From: Burkholderiales bacterium
GTDB taxonomy: Bacteria > Pseudomonadota > Gammaproteobacteria > Burkholderiales > Burkholderiaceae_C
Direction of reading: 5' to 3'
Assembly: GCA_016213325.1 (NCBI GenBank)
Contig: JACRAY010000001.1
Coordinates: 62,001-126,000 of the forward strand
Length of the DNA stretch: 64,000 nt
Shown: piece after piece, positions 62,095-64,000 of the stretch
Layout of the letters: every line of letters starts with the position of its first letter
How positions within the stretch are numbered: position 1 is the stretch's first letter
Notes under the pieces: generated by a model
Database searches by the model: none
The model's input: only the letters and a program-made list of their open reading frames with translations
What the model was told of the DNA's origin: nothing
Made by a program: the position numbers and the translations under genes

Positions 62095-62772
62095 ATGAAG
62101 CTCACCTTTCCCCTGCTCGACGCGTCCGAGGTCCGCGATGCACGTGCCCTGCTCCATGCGGCACCCTGGGCCGACGGCCGCACCAGCGCGGGCGTGCAGG
62201 CGGCGCAGGTGAAGAACAACCGGCAACTGCCGAGCGACTGCGAGGCAGCGCGCATCTTGCAGGCGCTGGTGCTGCAGGCCCTGCACCGGTCCCCGCGCTT
62301 CCTCTCCGCCGCGCTGCCGCGCAAAGTGTTCCCGCCCCACTTCAACAGCTACACGGGCACGGCAAATTCCTTCGGCATCCATGTGGACAACGCCGTGCGC
62401 TACACGCCCGCCGGCGTGCAGGTGCGCACCGACCTTTCGTGCACCGTGTTCCTGAGCGAGCCCGACGACTACCAAGGTGGCGAGCTGGTCGTGCACGACG
62501 AGCAAGGCGGGCAGCGCGTGAAGCTGCCTGCCGGCCACGCCCTGCTGTACCCCGGCGCCAGCGTCCACGAAGTGCTGCCCGTGACGCGCGGCGAGCGGCT
62601 GGCCGCTTTCTTCTGGGTCGAGAGCCTGGTGCGCGGCAACGACGAGCGCAGCCTCCTGCTCGCGCTCGACACCGCCCTGGTCTCGCTGCGCGGGCGCGAC
62701 GGCGAGAGCGCGGAAGCGGTCGCGCTGACCGGCGTCTATCACAACCTGCTGCGGCTCTGGGCCACGACTTGA
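62095..62772 (+). CDS. PKHD-type Fe(II)/2-oxoglutarate hydroxylase (PiuC/YbiX)
   Basis: A 225-residue dioxygenase regularly encoded next to siderophore receptors. Iron ligands His96, Asp98 (GIHVDNAVR) and His158 (SVHEVLPV) are in place, with an Arg for 2-oxoglutarate after [10 protein letters not shown] or in PVTRGERLA. It may modify siderophores or the receptor; the substrate is unproven. Its ATG is two bases after the receptor stop, so both are under the same Fur box. Confidence 0.93.
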   Translation: MKLTFPLLDASEVRDARALLHAAPWADGRTSAGVQAAQVKNNRQLPSDCEAARILQALVLQALHRSPRFLSAALPRKVFPPHFNSYTGTANSFGIHVDNAVRYTPAGVQVRTDLSCTVFLSEPDDYQGGELVVHDEQGGQRVKLPAGHALLYPGASVHEVLPVTRGERLAAFFWVESLVRGNDERSLLLALDTALVSLRGRDGESAEAVALTGVYHNLLRLWATT

Positions 62773-62871
62773 GTTTCGATTCCCCGGGCGGAGCTTTCGC
62801 GGGACCGCCTGCTGGGCGTTTGACGTCGCTCAAATGGCCAGGATCACCCTGGGTGCAAGATAGTCATTACG

Positions 62872-62890
62872 AATGCGATCAATTCTCATT
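62872..62890 (+). promoter_or_regulatory. Fur box and promoter upstream of bfd
   Basis: AATGCGATCAATTCTCATT matches the 19-base Fur palindrome with an intact right half. TATAAT at 62891-62896 follows immediately. Start of transcription would be just before the bfd ATG, giving a very short leader. Confidence 0.78.
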
Positions 62891-62906
62891 TATAATTCGA
62901 CCTGCC

Positions 62907-63131
62907 ATGATCGTCTGTGTCTGCCGCCGAGTCTCCGACCGTGAAATCGCCCGCCATGCCCGGGCCGGCATGAGCTTCGACGACATCCAGTTCGAGCTGG
63001 GCGTCGCCACCCAGTGCGGCCGGTGTGAAGGCTGTGCGCGCGACATCGTCGACCAGTGCTGCGCCACGCAGCCGATTGCCGCGCTGAACTCGGCCATTCC
63101 CGTCCTGCCTGCGACGGCGCCACACGGCTGA
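62907..63131 (+). CDS. bfd: Bacterioferritin-associated ferredoxin
   Basis: A small [2Fe-2S] protein that reduces bacterioferritin to release iron. Its 74 residues have cluster ligands Cys4, Cys6 ([14 protein letters not shown]) and Cys37, Cys40 ([12 protein letters not shown]), the BFD spacing; Cys43 is extra. Iron starvation (Fur) would raise Bfd to empty the store encoded upstream. The ATG lies ten bases after the TATAAT. Confidence 0.94.
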   Translation: MIVCVCRRVSDREIARHARAGMSFDDIQFELGVATQCGRCEGCARDIVDQCCATQPIAALNSAIPVLPATAPHG

Positions 63132-63150
63132 GGCCCCGCGAAAACCTTCC

Positions 63151-63339
63151 GTGCACCCGGACGAGCAGCCTCAACGCCACGGATTGCCGGGGGCGACCGC
63201 CCCCGCGCTGCCGCAGCGCGACAAGCCACTGGACAGTGCCGCACTGCTGGACGGCCGGCGCGTCGTGGAAATCGTCCATAACGGCGAGATCTACCGCCTG
63301 CAGGCTACCCGCCTGGGCAAGCTCATCCTGACCAAATAG
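63151..63339 (+). CDS. hemP: Hemin uptake protein HemP
   Basis: A 62-residue protein of the HemP/HmuP family. The C-terminal signature [19 protein letters not shown] followed by GKLILTK is clear. In Burkholderia and rhizobia the family acts as an iron-dependent activator or accessory of heme uptake genes. The start is a GTG 19 bases after bfd; no nearer ATG exists. Probably co-transcribed with bfd under Fur. Confidence 0.9.
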   Translation: MHPDEQPQRHGLPGATAPALPQRDKPLDSAALLDGRRVVEIVHNGEIYRLQATRLGKLILTK

Positions 63340-63349
63340 CGACTATCCC

Positions 63350-63377
63350 CTTGAACCGACCTAGAATGCCGGCATCT
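63350..63377 (+). promoter_or_regulatory. Possible sigma-32-like promoter of the BI-1/YccA gene
   Basis: CTTGAAC (63350-63356), 13 bases, then CGGCATCT (63370-63377). The spacing equals that of the clpB promoter, but both boxes are imperfect. A TAGAAT at 63362-63367 offers a sigma-70 alternative. Confidence 0.3.
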
Positions 63378-63408
63378 AACGCCCTGTAGGCAACAAGGAG
63401 CCCTTCGC

Positions 63409-64000
63409 ATGACAGACCACGTCAACACCCTGCAGACTGCCGAGTACGGCTATGCCGTAACGGCCGAGCAGCGCAACCGGGTGCTGCGCAATACGTACTG
63501 GCTGCTGGCGCTGAGCCTGCTGCCTACGGTGCTGGGCGCCTGGGTGGGTATCGCCACCGGCATCACGCGCGGCCTGAGCGGCGGCCTGGGCCTGATCGTC
63601 TTCCTGGGCGGCGCGTTCGCCTTCATGTTCGCGATCCAGAAGACCAAGGACTCGGCCGCCGGCGTGGGCGTGCTGCTGGCCTTCACGTTCTTCATGGGGC
63701 TGATGCTGTCGCGCCTGCTCGCCATGGTGCTCAGCATGAAGTCGGGCACCGGCATCGTCATGACCGCTTTCGGCGGCACGGCGGCGGTGTTCTTCGTCAT
63801 GGCCAGCCTGTCCACCGTCATCAAGCGCGACCTGTCCGGCATGGGCAAGTGGCTGTTCGTGGGCGCGCTGGTCGTGTTCTTCGGCGCCATCATCAACGTG
63901 TTCGTCGGCTCATCGATCGGCATGATGGTGATCAGCATGCTGTGCATCGGCATCTTCAGTGCCTACATGCTGTACGACCTGAAGCAGATCATCGACGGCG
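63409..64000 (+). CDS. Bax inhibitor-1 / YccA family membrane protein (3' end off the window)
   Basis: The first 197 residues of an integral membrane protein with about seven hydrophobic segments. The start MTDHVNTLQTAEYGYAVTAEQRNRVLRNTYWLLALSLLP resembles YccA, which binds and slows the FtsH protease; MSMLCIGIFSAYMLYDLKQIIDG near the end carries the family Asp. About 30 residues are missing at the right edge. AAGGAG lies ten bases upstream of the ATG. Confidence 0.9.
   Translation, partial: MTDHVNTLQTAEYGYAVTAEQRNRVLRNTYWLLALSLLPTVLGAWVGIATGITRGLSGGLGLIVFLGGAFAFMFAIQKTKDSAAGVGVLLAFTFFMGLMLSRLLAMVLSMKSGTGIVMTAFGGTAAVFFVMASLSTVIKRDLSGMGKWLFVGALVVFFGAIINVFVGSSIGMMVISMLCIGIFSAYMLYDLKQIIDG

Overview
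The window is a gene-dense, high-GC chromosomal segment that I place in the Betaproteobacteria, order Burkholderiales, most likely a Comamonadaceae member of the Ramlibacter/Variovorax kind. The grounds are the strong G/C third-position bias, Bug-type (TctC) periplasmic binding proteins without partner permeases, the rpsF-priB-rpsR-rplI-dnaB order, the alaA-hom-thrC plus molybdopterin gene chain, and a full Hut pathway of the HutF/HutG type. No rRNA, tRNA, CRISPR array, insertion sequence or prophage was seen. No stretch longer than about 215 bases lacks a gene; the two longest gaps (32873-33080 and 50658-50872) are described below.

Layout. 1-10216: histidine utilisation, as two divergent units around a HutC-type palindrome. 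hutC-hutD-hutI-hutG-hutF run left, each overlapping the next. hutU-hutH run right and lead into a TauT/NitT-type ABC transporter. 10226-14778: a Nudix hydrolase, SDR enzymes, a PEP-mutase/isocitrate-lyase family enzyme and small accessory proteins. 14846-19430: a membrane protein with a degenerate GGDEF domain, clpB with a clear sigma-32 promoter, and a conserved unknown. 19468-23245: a PhzS-like flavin monooxygenase and a Bug protein under a divergent MarR regulator, then a second Bug protein. 23249-31855: a leftward chain alaA-hom-thrC-mobB-moeA-moaD-moaE-prolyl oligopeptidase. 31913-34766: a Mth938-like protein, a Bcp-type peroxiredoxin, a candidate small RNA and a PIN-PhoH ATPase.

35097-39002 is the rpsF-priB-rpsR-rplI-dnaB block. 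Here dnaB carries a 320-residue intein in its Walker A motif with the W-C-T signature of class 3 inteins and a decayed LAGLIDADG endonuclease. priB has no canonical start codon. 39112-53477 is a signalling and transport region resembling the acetate-switch (CrbS/ActP) gene set: a pseudo-kinase/DEDDh exonuclease fusion, a stand-alone receiver, an SSS-transporter/histidine-kinase, a CBS-DUF294 nucleotidyltransferase, a DUF4212 + SSS symporter pair and a second SSS symporter. Both symporters carry an EF-hand-like loop. Two paralogous small proteins with a shared ILVDGKK motif flank this region.

53541-56917 holds divergent ppsA and its regulatory kinase/phosphorylase ppsR (gluconeogenesis, consistent with acetate use next door). 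57027-63339 is peroxide and iron handling: ahpC-ahpF, bfr, and two Fur-box units (TonB receptor + PiuC hydroxylase; bfd + hemP). The window ends inside a BI-1/YccA-type membrane protein. The strongest items for a second look are the DnaB intein, the priB start, the candidate sRNA upstream of phoH, the pseudo-kinase/exonuclease fusion and a hairpin that covers the bfr ribosome binding site.
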